Assembly: GCF_000235605.1 (NCBI RefSeq)
Contig: NC_016584.1
Span: 484,001-548,000, forward strand
Reading direction: 5' to 3'
DNA length: 64,000 bases
DNA from: Desulfosporosinus orientis DSM 765
GTDB taxonomy: Bacteria > Bacillota > Desulfitobacteriia > Desulfitobacteriales > Desulfitobacteriaceae
Shown here in pieces: positions 16,455 to 24,025 of this stretch (positions are counted from its first letter, which is position 1; each line of letters starts with the position of its first letter). A model generated the notes under the pieces. The model saw only the letters and a program-made list of their open reading frames with translations. It was not told the DNA's origin and made no database searches. The position numbers and the translations under genes are program-made.

Positions 16455-16660
16455 AGGAACACCTCTTTCTAAAATTTTATGCAATTATTGTATGATAATA
16501 TAGAACTAATACGATTGTATAAAATTGCTATGATTCAGATTATGAACATAATGTGATGTTTATAGATTTCAGACGTAATATCCCTAATCATTTTGCATGG
16601 TTATCTGGGATTTGAGGAGTCGCCTTGCATGGCGACTTCTGAGTATTGGGACGACCAACT

Positions 16661-16740
16661 TCATTTTACATGGGATTACCGTAACTTCGCAAAGATGCAT
16701 GTGATTGGGACGCTACGGTAATCCCGGAGACGTTATATGA
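16661..16740 (+). repeat. attC-like site 5
   Basis: GGGATTACCGTA and TACGGTAATCCC form a perfect 12-base arm. The right end is GTTATAT (16732-16738), and the left end is a degenerate TTTTACA. The loop differs from the other sites (AAAGATGCATGTGATT). A GTCGCC-TTGCAT-GGCGAC hairpin (about 16619-16636) lies just upstream, in the same relative place as the hairpin before site 2. Confidence 0.6.
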
Positions 16741-16766
16741 CATGTCCAATGCGAAAGGAGTTCAAG

Positions 16767-17459
16767 ATGAGAGCTGTTGGATTTGACTTGGGAGAAACGT
16801 TAATTGGTTACAAAGGCATACCTTTAAGTTGGAAACCTCTATATAGGCAAGCTTTACTCGGAGTAGCGGAGGTCTGTGAATGCAAAGTAACTGAGGATAT
16901 GATATCTAGAGCCGATTTTTTGCTATCAAAATATAACACCAGATTAAACCCTAGGATCGAAGAAGTATCGGCTGATGTAATTTTGGGGGAAATATTACTA
17001 GATTGGGGATTACCCAAGTTGCATTATTGTGAAGTCGCTCAAGAAGCCTTCTTTTCATATTTCCAAAGAGAATCCTTTGTGCATGAAGACGCTGTACCTA
17101 TCTTAAAGTATCTAAAAGGAAAAGGCGTTAAAATAGGAGTTTTTACAGATGTACCTTATGGTATGAGCAAAGATTTTGCTTCTCGAGATATTTACTCCTT
17201 TACCCAATTCGTAGATGTACTATTAACCTCCGTAGAAGTAGGTTATAGAAAGCCTGACGCCAGAGGATTCATAGAATTGGCAAACAAGTTGGAGGTTAAT
17301 CCGTTCGAAATGGTTTTTGTGGGAAATGAACCAAAGGATATAATAGGGGCTAATGAGGCAGGAGCAATTGCAGTATTAATTGATAGAGAGGGTCATAATC
17401 AATATTTTGGTGAAAAGGTCAAAATAACAAGTCTACTTGATTTAAGATCATTTGTTTAG
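16767..17459 (+). CDS. HAD family hydrolase
   Basis: A 230-residue HAD-IA type hydrolase. Motif I is VGFDLGETLIG (nucleophile Asp, with Gly-Glu-Thr in place of Gly-Thr). Motif II Thr is in GVFTDVPYG, the motif III Lys in YRKPDARGF and motif IV in FVGNEPKDIIGANEAG. It probably acts on a small phosphorylated metabolite. ATG 16767 follows AAAGGAG; the upstream ATG 16737 lies inside the attC-like site. The coding start is 35 bases after the GTT, typical for cassettes. Confidence 0.88.
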   Translation: MRAVGFDLGETLIGYKGIPLSWKPLYRQALLGVAEVCECKVTEDMISRADFLLSKYNTRLNPRIEEVSADVILGEILLDWGLPKLHYCEVAQEAFFSYFQRESFVHEDAVPILKYLKGKGVKIGVFTDVPYGMSKDFASRDIYSFTQFVDVLLTSVEVGYRKPDARGFIELANKLEVNPFEMVFVGNEPKDIIGANEAGAIAVLIDREGHNQYFGEKVKITSLLDLRSFV

Positions 17460-17480
17460 GATTTGCTTTGGAGCCGACAC

Positions 17481-17562
17481 GTCATACAACAAAGGGTTTG
17501 CAACATCGGAGAGAATTGAATGTAGTAACCTTACGTCGCAAACCCTCGGGTCGTTATACGAC
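17481..17562 (+). repeat. attC-like site 6
   Basis: ATACAAC (17484-17490) and GTTATAC (17553-17559) bound the site. The arms GGGTTTGC and GCAAACCC pair perfectly, and outer GTC/GAC extend the stem. The loop GAGAATTGAATGTAGTAACC is nearly that of site 1, 5 kb away. The one C-A opposition in the outer box becomes a G-T wobble on the bottom strand. Confidence 0.68.
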
Positions 17563-17600
17563 AGGCCGCTTTTGGGGCTGAAATTAGGGGAGGAAATTAT

Positions 17601-18173
17601 ATGCCGAGATTATTTGGAGAAAGAATTATGCTGCGTGAATACAAGCGAGAAGACTTAGAACACATTAGGAAATGGGTTAACGACCCTGAAGTAGTCGATA
17701 ACCTATCAGACATTTTCCTCGCACCCCATACTTTGAATAATACTGAGGACTTTCTGGATTCGATACTAAAAGGCACACGTCAGAATAGCTATTGTTTTGT
17801 CATTGCCGATAAAGAGACAGAAGCATATATTGGTCAAATCGACTTATTCAATATCAACTGGAAAAATAGGAATGCTGAAATAGGTATTGTGATCGGAGAA
17901 GGTCAGAATAGGGGAAAAGGAATTGGCGCTGAAGCATTAAAGGTGTTGCAGGACTTTGTTTTTAATAGGCTTAATATAAACCGTCTCGAGATAAAGGTCC
18001 ATTCGTACAACACAAGGGCACATCGATGCTATTTAAAAAGTGGTTTTATAGAGGAAGGAAGACTTAGAGAAATTTTTTATATACATGGTAAGTACTTTGA
18101 TACGATCATTCTATCCATGCTCAAGTCCGAATTTGAAAGCGGGATGCAAGCGCGGCCCATCGTAACTAATTAG
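17601..18173 (+). CDS. GNAT family N-acetyltransferase
   Basis: A 190-residue GNAT acetyltransferase of the RimJ/RimL-SpeG type. The acetyl-CoA loop is in GEGQNRGKGIGAEAL, followed by the late strand INRLEIKVHSYNTRA and the closing motif CYLKSGFIEEGRLRE. ATG 17601 follows GGGGAGGAAA. It lies 48 bases after attC-like site 6, as a cassette gene would. Substrate (protein N-terminus, polyamine or drug) is not evident. Confidence 0.9.
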   Translation: MPRLFGERIMLREYKREDLEHIRKWVNDPEVVDNLSDIFLAPHTLNNTEDFLDSILKGTRQNSYCFVIADKETEAYIGQIDLFNINWKNRNAEIGIVIGEGQNRGKGIGAEALKVLQDFVFNRLNINRLEIKVHSYNTRAHRCYLKSGFIEEGRLREIFYIHGKYFDTIILSMLKSEFESGMQARPIVTN

Positions 18174-18465
18174 AGATTTATGATATTCCTAAGCACAGAA
18201 AAGCCATTGATCAATTCAGTGTCTTTAAAAGAATTCCTTACGTTGGCAACAAATAGAGCATCATGAATCTCTTGTTGTACTGAACCGTCTGCCGAGCAGC
18301 GGTTAGTCTATGGAAATTCAATCTTTCCTCCAGTCTCAAATGGACGAGAGAGTTTGAGAAATTTGAGGCATGACAATCATCCTTTCCAAGTTAATTGGGG
18401 TTAGCAAAAGAATGATATCATGCCTCAATTATTATTTGGGCTCAAAATAGCCACCGTGCAGCAGT
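18174..18465. other. Non-coding stretch with a long inverted repeat
   Basis: No gene of convincing length is visible. An 11-base inverted repeat, TTGAGGCATGA (about 18361) with TCATGCCTCAA (about 18417), encloses some 45 bases and is followed by an AT-rich tail, so it may terminate the GNAT transcript. A short frame starting MIFLSTEKPL near 18180 has no clear ribosome site. Confidence 0.4.
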
Positions 18466-18545
18466 TTAGCACAACACGCCTTTCCCGCAACTTTATGAAT
18501 ATGAATGTGGTTAGGACGCTGCGTAAACCCCTGAACGTTCTACGA
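18466..18545 (+). repeat. attC-like site 7, right edge of the array
   Basis: GCACAAC (18469-18475) and GTTCTAC (18537-18543) bound the site. The arms TTTCCCGCAAC and GCTGCGTAAA pair imperfectly, with one extra C on the left. The loop contains TATGAATATGAATGTGG, recalling site 1. It is followed by CCGCACC-GTCCT-GGCGCGG (about 18561-18579), the same hairpin as after sites 1 and 4. Beyond it lie broken genes, so this seems the end of the array. Confidence 0.5.
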
Positions 18546-18578
18546 TATATGGTGTAAAAGCCGCACCGTCCTGGCGCG

Positions 18579-18955
18579 GACGAAAAGGAATTTTTAGCAG
18601 GTATAGCATTGTTCGTTGTAAACATGTTTCAGAGTGAGCCCAGTAGTACAACTACTGGGTTTGCCTCGGGAATTACGGCTGTTTCTATTGCTAAGCTGAT
18701 TCAATTTTATCGTATTTCTAAAAATCCACAGCTACTAAAAAATATCAGATTGAGCAAAAAGAAGAAAGATTTATTGCAATATCAGAAAAGAGCGGTCGCT
18801 TTACGCTTATGCTTACATTGGTTTTCGAGTTCGTCGTTATATTTGTGCTAATTTTACTCAGTCAAATTAAGGTTGCGAATATTGTAACTTTTGTTGTAGG
18901 AATTCAAACGCTTACATATTTGATAACGTATTACTATCTCTGTAATAAATATTAA
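18579..18955 (+). pseudogene. Small membrane protein, 5'-truncated and frameshifted
   Basis: The frame DEKEFLAGIALFVVNMFQSE runs from the hairpin after site 7 without a proper start codon. Near the A-rich run at about 18755 the sensible frame shifts: the first part ends LLKNIRLSKKK, and the second continues ERFIAISEKSGRFTLML followed by two membrane segments, ending at TAA 18955. Together they make one roughly 120-residue membrane protein. The loss of the start at the array boundary suggests the array or its removal cut the gene. Confidence 0.6.
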
Positions 18956-18979
18956 ATATGTGATTTTAATAAGTTATAA

Positions 18980-19213
18980 ATCTATAGACAACCTACTGAA
19001 CAATATTCAAGATGGACAAAGGATTTAGTTGGAGAGTTAGAGGATGAATTATCGTCTATAACAATTCAATCCGACCTACATGAATTTACAGATATTCTTG
19101 CAATGAGGATTTTTTATAAAAACGGTTTCGGTATAGGATATATGCTTAATTCAAAAATGAGTGGCTTGAAAGAATACATTGAGAGGCTCAAGGAGCTAGA
19201 GGAGTTAGTTTAA
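18980..19213 (+). pseudogene. C-terminal gene fragment of unknown family
   Basis: A 77-codon open frame without a start, from a stop at 18977 to TAA 19213. The protein is charged and helical (SRWTKDLVGELEDELSSI; LKEYIERLKELEELV). The reading frame is too long and protein-like to be chance, but no initiation codon or ribosome site is present near its beginning. I do not recognise it. It probably lost its 5' part with the rearrangement at the right edge of the cassette block. Confidence 0.45.
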
Positions 19214-19231
19214 TATTCCATTATTATTAAG

Positions 19232-19285
19232 TTGACAGTTCCTCCCTACAAGTGTAATCTTTAGTTAGATTACACTTGTAGGGAG
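19232..19285 (+). promoter_or_regulatory. blaI promoter with BlaI/CopY-type operators
   Basis: TTGACA (19232) and TAATCT (19255) are 17 bases apart. A perfect 19-base inverted repeat (19242-19260 with 19267-19285) overlaps the -10 box and contains TACAAGTGTA and TACACTTGTA, both fitting the TACAnnTGTA operator of the BlaI/MecI/CopY family. The second half also includes the ribosome site of blaI. This predicts tight autorepression. Confidence 0.85.
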
Positions 19286-19293
19286 GAGCTTTT

Positions 19294-19671
19294 ATGACTA
19301 ATTCAAGCTTTAGAATCTCAGATGCCGAATGGCAAGTGATGAAAGTGCTTTGGGAAAAGTCACCATTGACTGCTTCGATAATTGTTGAATATTTAAAACT
19401 TGAAACCAGCTGGAGTCCTAAAACAATTCAAACTTTGATAGCACGATTAGTAAAAAAAGGGGCATTAGGGGTAAACAAAGGAGTTAGTCTGAATCAATAC
19501 TATCCCTTAGTCTCACAAGAAGAATGTATGCGCGAAGAAACGGATTCTTTTCTGAAAAAGGTGTATGGTGGTTCACTCCATCTCTTAATTGCCAATTTCG
19601 TTAAGAATGAAAACTTATCGTCAAAAGAGATTCAAGAACTGAAAAATCTTCTTGATGAAAAAATGAAGTAG
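19294..19671 (+). CDS. BlaI/MecI/CopY family repressor
   Basis: A 125-residue BlaI-type repressor with winged HTH in residues 5-75 (ISDAEWQVMKVLWEKSPLT; TWSPKTIQTLIARLVKKG-like region) and a C-terminal dimerisation part. It should bind the adjacent operators and be cleaved or released when the M56 membrane sensor downstream is activated. ATG 19294 follows GGGAGGAG. The gap to the M56 gene is 20 bases, one operon. Confidence 0.93.
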   Translation: MTNSSFRISDAEWQVMKVLWEKSPLTASIIVEYLKLETSWSPKTIQTLIARLVKKGALGVNKGVSLNQYYPLVSQEECMREETDSFLKKVYGGSLHLLIANFVKNENLSSKEIQELKNLLDEKMK

Positions 19672-19691
19672 TGAAAGGAGAGTATAGATAA

Positions 19692-21731
19692 GTGGATTTG
19701 ACAAGACTCTTCTACTACGTTGTTTCTTTATCCTTAATGGGAAACATATTGGCTATAGGACTCTTGATTATCAAAAAATTATTTCGACAAAAGCTTAGTG
19801 CTAATTGGCATTACTATATCTGGTTTATACTCATATTAAGGTTAATAATCCCATTTACTCCACCGATCTCGTTTAATGTTTTAAATCTTATCCCTCAATA
19901 TCAGCAAGCAATTGATTTACCACAAATATCAATGCCGAGTGCTTGGCAACAGGACAAACCAACTGCGGTAATGCAGATGAATACTAATAATGCAAATATG
20001 GCTCAAGAAACAATGACCGAGAAGGAAAACACTCAGCCGTCTTCATCCGGGGTGGTAAATGAATGGCTTAACTGGCAGACTACGTCCTTAATCTGGATCA
20101 TAGGAGTCATTGTAATTTTAACCTATATTCTCTTAATCAATGGGATACTTCTATTTAAAACCAAAAAACTACCTGTATGCGAATCGGAGTTTATTTTAGA
20201 AATACTACAGGAATGTAAAGCTAAACTGAAGGTTCGTAATCATGTTTCCATTGTCTATGATGCTGCAATAAAATCACCGGCAATTATAGGATTATGGCAT
20301 CCCAAAATCATGATTTCTCCAGAGATAGTTAATAGATTACCGTCTGAAGAACTGAGTTATATTATTTTACATGAGCTTAGCCATATGAAACGACGCGACC
20401 TACTGACAAACGGTTTAGTGCTGGCATTACAGGTGATTTATTGGTTTAACCCAGTCATTTGGTTAGCACTGCACCAAATGAAGCAGGATTGTGAAATAGC
20501 CTGTGATGCGACAGCTTTAGCTGTTCTGAAGACGGAAGAGTATAAGAAATATGGACAGACTGTTATCAGTATGTTGCAATTGCTTTCTGAATCAAGATGG
20601 GCTCCGGGTACACTTGGTTTTGTCAGCAAATTTAATACTAGGAGGATCATTATGATTGCTAACTATCGAAGAACGACATTAAAATGGGCTGTTGCAGCCT
20701 TAGCCTTAACTTTGGCGGTTGGATGTTCCAGTTTGAATAACCCTATTAACAACCAATCGAAAAATACCTCTTCAGCAGGGCAACAAAAGGCAACCACTAC
20801 GGCTACACCTCCCCCAACAACTTCCTTAGCAGACAATACAAACTCAATCGTATATCAAAATACTCAGTATGGGTTCAGTTTTTCCTTGCCGGGAGATTGG
20901 AAAGGCTATTCGATTGTAAGCAGCCAATGGCAGGGGACATCCTTAAGTGGTGGTGCTAATGTGGAAAGCGGACCTATGATATCGATTCGAAATCCACAGT
21001 GGACATCTGATACACCGACGCAAGATATTCCAATTATGATATTCACCATAGATCAATGGAACTCACTTCAACAAGACGTATTCCACATCGGTGCAGCACC
21101 AATCAATCCAAGTGAGCTCGGGAGAAATAACACTTACGTCTTTGCTTTACCGGCTCGTTATAATTATGCTTTCCCCAAGGGATATCAAGAGGTGGAAACT
21201 ATCCTGAAAGGTAGTCCGCTTCAAACGACATCGGTAACCCAACAACACCCTGATTCAACAGAATCTATGCTCTCTAATATGATGATATCTGCCAAACAAG
21301 GCAAAGTGGTTTTTAATGATGACTTTGCAGCCAAAACCAATACCATTGAGGATATTAAAAAGGTTTGGGGAAAACCTGATAAGACCGATTGGGTATCTTC
21401 ACTCAATGAAGCCTATGACACTTATTCAAGCCATAGTTTGGTTTTTGGCGTTAACAAAGGGGATCAAATCACTGAAATTCGTTCTTATGACAGCCGTTTA
21501 AAAGGTATAACTCTTAATGAAGCTGAGAAAGTGTTAGGGACTCCGGCTTATGATGTAACAAGCAACGGTCAAGAAATCATCGGTTATGAGGCAGGCTCTG
21601 AATTTAAACTCGAAATGGTCTTTACGCAACCGACCAGTTCAGCCCCAAACCCTGTGATCGACCACTATAATGTCCTTTATCCTCAAGGAACTGTTAATAA
21701 TATGGCAAATTATCCTGGTAGACAATGGTAA
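19692..21731 (+). CDS. M56 metallopeptidase sensor fused to PsbP-like and DUF4309 domains
   Basis: A 679-residue BlaR1/MecR1-type sensor. N-terminal membrane segments surround a zinc site, HELSH at residues 227-231. A further membrane segment (about residues 328-345) ends LAVGCSS, resembling a lipobox although internal. The extracytoplasmic part has a PsbP-like region (YGFSFSLPGDWKGYSI) and a C-terminal DUF4309/YjgB region (VFGVNKGDQITEIRSYD). No penicillin-binding domain is present, so the signal is probably not a beta-lactam. GTG 19692 follows AAAGGAG. Confidence 0.87.
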   Translation: MDLTRLFYYVVSLSLMGNILAIGLLIIKKLFRQKLSANWHYYIWFILILRLIIPFTPPISFNVLNLIPQYQQAIDLPQISMPSAWQQDKPTAVMQMNTNNANMAQETMTEKENTQPSSSGVVNEWLNWQTTSLIWIIGVIVILTYILLINGILLFKTKKLPVCESEFILEILQECKAKLKVRNHVSIVYDAAIKSPAIIGLWHPKIMISPEIVNRLPSEELSYIILHELSHMKRRDLLTNGLVLALQVIYWFNPVIWLALHQMKQDCEIACDATALAVLKTEEYKKYGQTVISMLQLLSESRWAPGTLGFVSKFNTRRIIMIANYRRTTLKWAVAALALTLAVGCSSLNNPINNQSKNTSSAGQQKATTTATPPPTTSLADNTNSIVYQNTQYGFSFSLPGDWKGYSIVSSQWQGTSLSGGANVESGPMISIRNPQWTSDTPTQDIPIMIFTIDQWNSLQQDVFHIGAAPINPSELGRNNTYVFALPARYNYAFPKGYQEVETILKGSPLQTTSVTQQHPDSTESMLSNMMISAKQGKVVFNDDFAAKTNTIEDIKKVWGKPDKTDWVSSLNEAYDTYSSHSLVFGVNKGDQITEIRSYDSRLKGITLNEAEKVLGTPAYDVTSNGQEIIGYEAGSEFKLEMVFTQPTSSAPNPVIDHYNVLYPQGTVNNMANYPGRQW

Positions 21732-21748
21732 AAGCATAATAGCGACAG

Positions 21749-21776
21749 AGCAGCTTATTCAAAAGGAGTAAGCTGC
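21749..21776 (+). terminator. Hairpin after the M56 gene
   Basis: GCAGCTTA and TAAGCTGC form an 8-bp stem about 20 bases after the stop. The following CCTTGTATT is not a strong T tract, so termination is only probable. Confidence 0.45.
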
Positions 21777-21900
21777 CCTTGTATTATTGATGTCTAAAGT
21801 TAGTAAATTTTTCTAGATATTCTTATACCCATCAGTATTAATCCCTTTCTACCTCTAAATTACTGTGATGCTTTTTAGGACGGATAATAACGTCGTCTGA

Positions 21901-22128
21901 CCAGTTGTAGTCAAGCACCTTGTTAAATCGCAGCGGTCTTCCACTCAGGCTCAGAAACAGACAGTAACGGATTTGGTGGGTTTCTCAAGCTTATGGGGTT
22001 CCTGTCGGCGTAGAAAGGATAAAAAACCAGATGGTTGTTATACCGGTTTAGAAATTGCGCATGCGGTTATACACGGTATGGTGCCGGAACAAGTGCCCCT
22101 GCAGTCCTGTGACTGGAGGGGCACTTAG
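21901..22128 (+). pseudogene. Unrecognised ORF fragment
   Basis: A 76-codon frame bounded by TGA at 21898 and TAG at 22126, lacking a credible start. It is protein-like (KHLVKSQRSSTQAQKQTV; YTGLEIAHAVIHGMVPEQ), and the second part loosely recalls the end of some transposases, but I cannot assign it. It lies in the otherwise empty stretch 21777-22170 and is best treated as a decayed mobile-element gene. Confidence 0.3.
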
Positions 22129-22171
22129 TTTAGCGCGCCATAGGGATGACCAGGGGCTGAAATAACATAAA

Positions 22172-22208
22172 AAAAGGTTGACTCCAAGGTGAGAGGAGTC
22201 AACTTTTA
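22172..22208 (+). terminator. Bidirectional terminator
   Basis: GTTGACTCC and GGAGTCAAC form a perfect stem flanked by AAAAAA on the left and TTTT on the right, so it could act in both directions. Confidence 0.75.
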
Positions 22209-22368
22209 TAATTAAAGAGAAGGGCCTTAATTCAGTCAGACCTATGAATAGCTGACGGTCAGATCAATCTATTTAAGTCTGAAATCTTCCCTAAAAGTTT
22301 TAGGGAATGGGTTTGATATTTTCGCACGTAAGATGCAGGCAGAAAAAATAGAATTCAATTGAAGACGT

Positions 22369-22398
22369 TTAGAACGTCATCCATTCGTCACTGTCCAT
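22369..22398 (-). CDS. Possible nonapeptide after RNA element copy E
   Basis: On the minus strand AAGGGGGTGTTTT is followed by ATG GAC AGT GAC GAA TGG and a stop after nine codons (MDSDEWMTF). The ribosome site is strong and it lies just after the terminator-like arm of copy E. It could be a leader peptide or a tiny protein. A GACGTT-type inverted repeat follows. Evidence is only the ribosome site and position. Confidence 0.25.
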   Translation of the reverse strand: MDSDEWMTF

Positions 22399-22418
22399 AA
22401 AACACCCCCTTATAAATG

Positions 22419-22531
22419 AAAAAGACCCTGGAAGAAATAACTAGACTTAACGTCTAGTCAAGACCTCCATGGTCATGACATTTAGCACTTATGTTATGTT
22501 TATTCTATTCTACATAAATATAATGATTCCT
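22419..22531 (-). ncRNA. SigH-type promoter plus AUGGA-hairpin RNA, copy E
   Basis: On the minus strand AGGA (22531-22528) and GAAT (22510-22507) are 17 bases apart. GACC-AUGGA-GGUC follows at 22474-22462. An inner stem, ACTAGACG/CGTCTAG-like, comes next. CCAGGGTCTTTTTC ends the element and can pair with GACC-ATGG imperfectly. It is divergent from copy F and leads only to a nine-codon frame. Confidence 0.65.
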
Positions 22532-22576
22532 TCTTGTGAAAGGTAGTTTTCCTAAATTTTTGTCAGAGAGGGAGTA

Positions 22577-22732
22577 TTGCAAAGACGATTTGTGACAGGT
22601 GAGGATAAAATTCAGCCCGTAAATAATTTACAGGCAACGGGTGACGGAACACCCTGCTTTGTGGTAACAAGCTGGAAAAGAGTACCGGTTCTTCGTCAAA
22701 ATATTTTTAATTTGGAAGCAGGAATATTATAA
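22577..22732 (+). CDS. Possible small protein upstream of cbiM
   Basis: TTG 22577 follows GAGAGGGAG and opens a 51-residue frame (for example GDGTPCFVVTSWKRVPVLRQ) ending at TAA 22732, inside the SigH-type promoter of copy F. Composition is protein-like, but there is no family I recognise and no obvious promoter. The overlap with the promoter argues for caution. Confidence 0.3.
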   Translation: MQRRFVTGEDKIQPVNNLQATGDGTPCFVVTSWKRVPVLRQNIFNLEAGIL

Positions 22733-22839
22733 GCCCATGTAGAATATTGTAAAAAATGATATCGCTTGAAGAGCACCATGAAGGTGTCTGCAAAAACCAT
22801 GGAGGTTTGGCCCGCTGGGGTCAGCTTTGTGGTTTTTTT
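22720..22839 (+). ncRNA. SigH-type promoter plus double-hairpin RNA, copy F (before cbiM)
   Basis: AGGA (22720) and GAAT (22742) are 18 bases apart. Two similar hairpins follow: CACC-AUGAA-GGUG near 22774 and AACC-AUGGA-GGUU near 22796. The second also forms the left arm of a terminator ending TGTGGTTTTTTT, with an inner GGCCCGCTGGGGTC stem. The cbiM start is about 95 bases downstream. This is the only copy with two loops of the AUGRA type. Confidence 0.7.
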
Positions 22840-22934
22840 GTTTATGTCATAAGGAAAGGAGAGAGGATAAAATCAGGTTTAAAAAAATTTGAAAATCGTT
22901 AAGCTCGGAGGATGATATTAAGGAGGGATATTTA

Positions 22935-23987
22935 ATGCATATGGCAGATGCCTTGATTTCCCCAGTTGTCGGTGGCACCATGTGGGCAGCAACTGCAGGG
23001 GTTGCAGCTTATTCCATTAAAAAAGTTCAAGCTGAAATGGATGAAAAGAAAATACCTCTAATGGGGGTTATGGGAGCGTTTATTTTTGCATCCCAGATGA
23101 TTAATTTTACTATACCGGGGACTGGTTCCAGCGGTCATATTGGCGGAGGACTTATTCTGGCTATTTTATTAGGCCCCTATGCGGGTTTTCTGACCATAGC
23201 ATCGGTACTTGCCATACAAGCCTTATTTTTTGCCGATGGAGGCTTGCTGGCCTACGGCTGCAATGTGTTTAATTTGGGCTTTTTCTCATGCTTTATTGCT
23301 TACCCTCTGATTTATAAAGGATGGATGAGAAAGGGGTATACAACGAAACGGATCGTTTCAGCTTCCGTCCTGACAGCCGTGGTCGGCTTGCAGATGGGTG
23401 CTTTCGGGGTCGTCTTGGAAACTCTCTTTTCCGGCAAAACCGAGCTGCCCTTTGGAACCTTTGTGTTATTGATGCAGCCCATTCATTTGGCAATTGGTGT
23501 GGTTGAAGGTCTGGTCACAGCAGCCATTGTCGTATATATTTGGAACTCCCGGCCGGAAATTATTGAAAGGGCTGCTGCGGGAGAAGCTATGGGCAATATC
23601 TCCATAAAGAAGGTCATGGCAGGGCTGATTGCCGCTGCAGTAGTTATTGGAGCAGGTTTATCCTGGTTTGCTTCAGCGAATCCGGATGGTTTGGAATGGG
23701 CCATGATTAAGACTGCCGGGACAGCGGAACTGGAGGCGACGGACAGTATTCATGAGCAATTGTCCAATTTCCAGACTAAAACAGCCTTTTTGCCCGATTA
23801 TGCTTTTAAAGCCAATGGCAATGAAGCTGAACAAGGTGCCGGTACTGAAGAAGAAACCTGGCCGGCAGTGAGCGGAGGAACAAGTACTTCCGGTTTAGTA
23901 GGCGGAGGTTTGACGCTGGTTTTGGCGGCTCTGATAGGTGGGGGAATCAGCTTAATGAAGCGCAAAAAATACAAGGCACATTCTTAA
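22935..23987 (+). CDS. cbiM: Nickel/cobalt ECF transporter S component CbiM/NikM with fused PDGLE domain
   Basis: A 350-residue membrane protein starting MHMADALISP; the N-terminal Met-His-x-His/Asp region coordinates Ni or Co in CbiM/NikM. The C-terminal part has NPDGLEWA, the PDGLE (CbiN/NikN-like) domain, and a final membrane helix (about residues 318-340). ATG 22935 follows AAGGAGGG. With CbiQ and CbiO it forms a group I ECF transporter. The fused N domain suggests nickel or cobalt without a separate CbiN; metal choice is not decidable here. Confidence 0.92.
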   Translation: MHMADALISPVVGGTMWAATAGVAAYSIKKVQAEMDEKKIPLMGVMGAFIFASQMINFTIPGTGSSGHIGGGLILAILLGPYAGFLTIASVLAIQALFFADGGLLAYGCNVFNLGFFSCFIAYPLIYKGWMRKGYTTKRIVSASVLTAVVGLQMGAFGVVLETLFSGKTELPFGTFVLLMQPIHLAIGVVEGLVTAAIVVYIWNSRPEIIERAAAGEAMGNISIKKVMAGLIAAAVVIGAGLSWFASANPDGLEWAMIKTAGTAELEATDSIHEQLSNFQTKTAFLPDYAFKANGNEAEQGAGTEEETWPAVSGGTSTSGLVGGGLTLVLAALIGGGISLMKRKKYKAHS

Positions 23988-24025
23988 TTTCTATTAACTT
24001 ATTAAAGTTTAGGATGGATTGTACT

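Noticed and set aside
16737-16766. Upstream ATG of the HAD gene at 16737
   Set aside because: It lies inside the right end of attC-like site 5 with no ribosome site, while ATG 16767 follows AAAGGAG.
22043-22085. Two GGTTATAC/TTATACC motifs that might be another attC-like site
   Set aside because: The flanks do not form complementary arms, no GAATATGAATG-type loop is present, and the bases fit inside the open frame 21901-22128.
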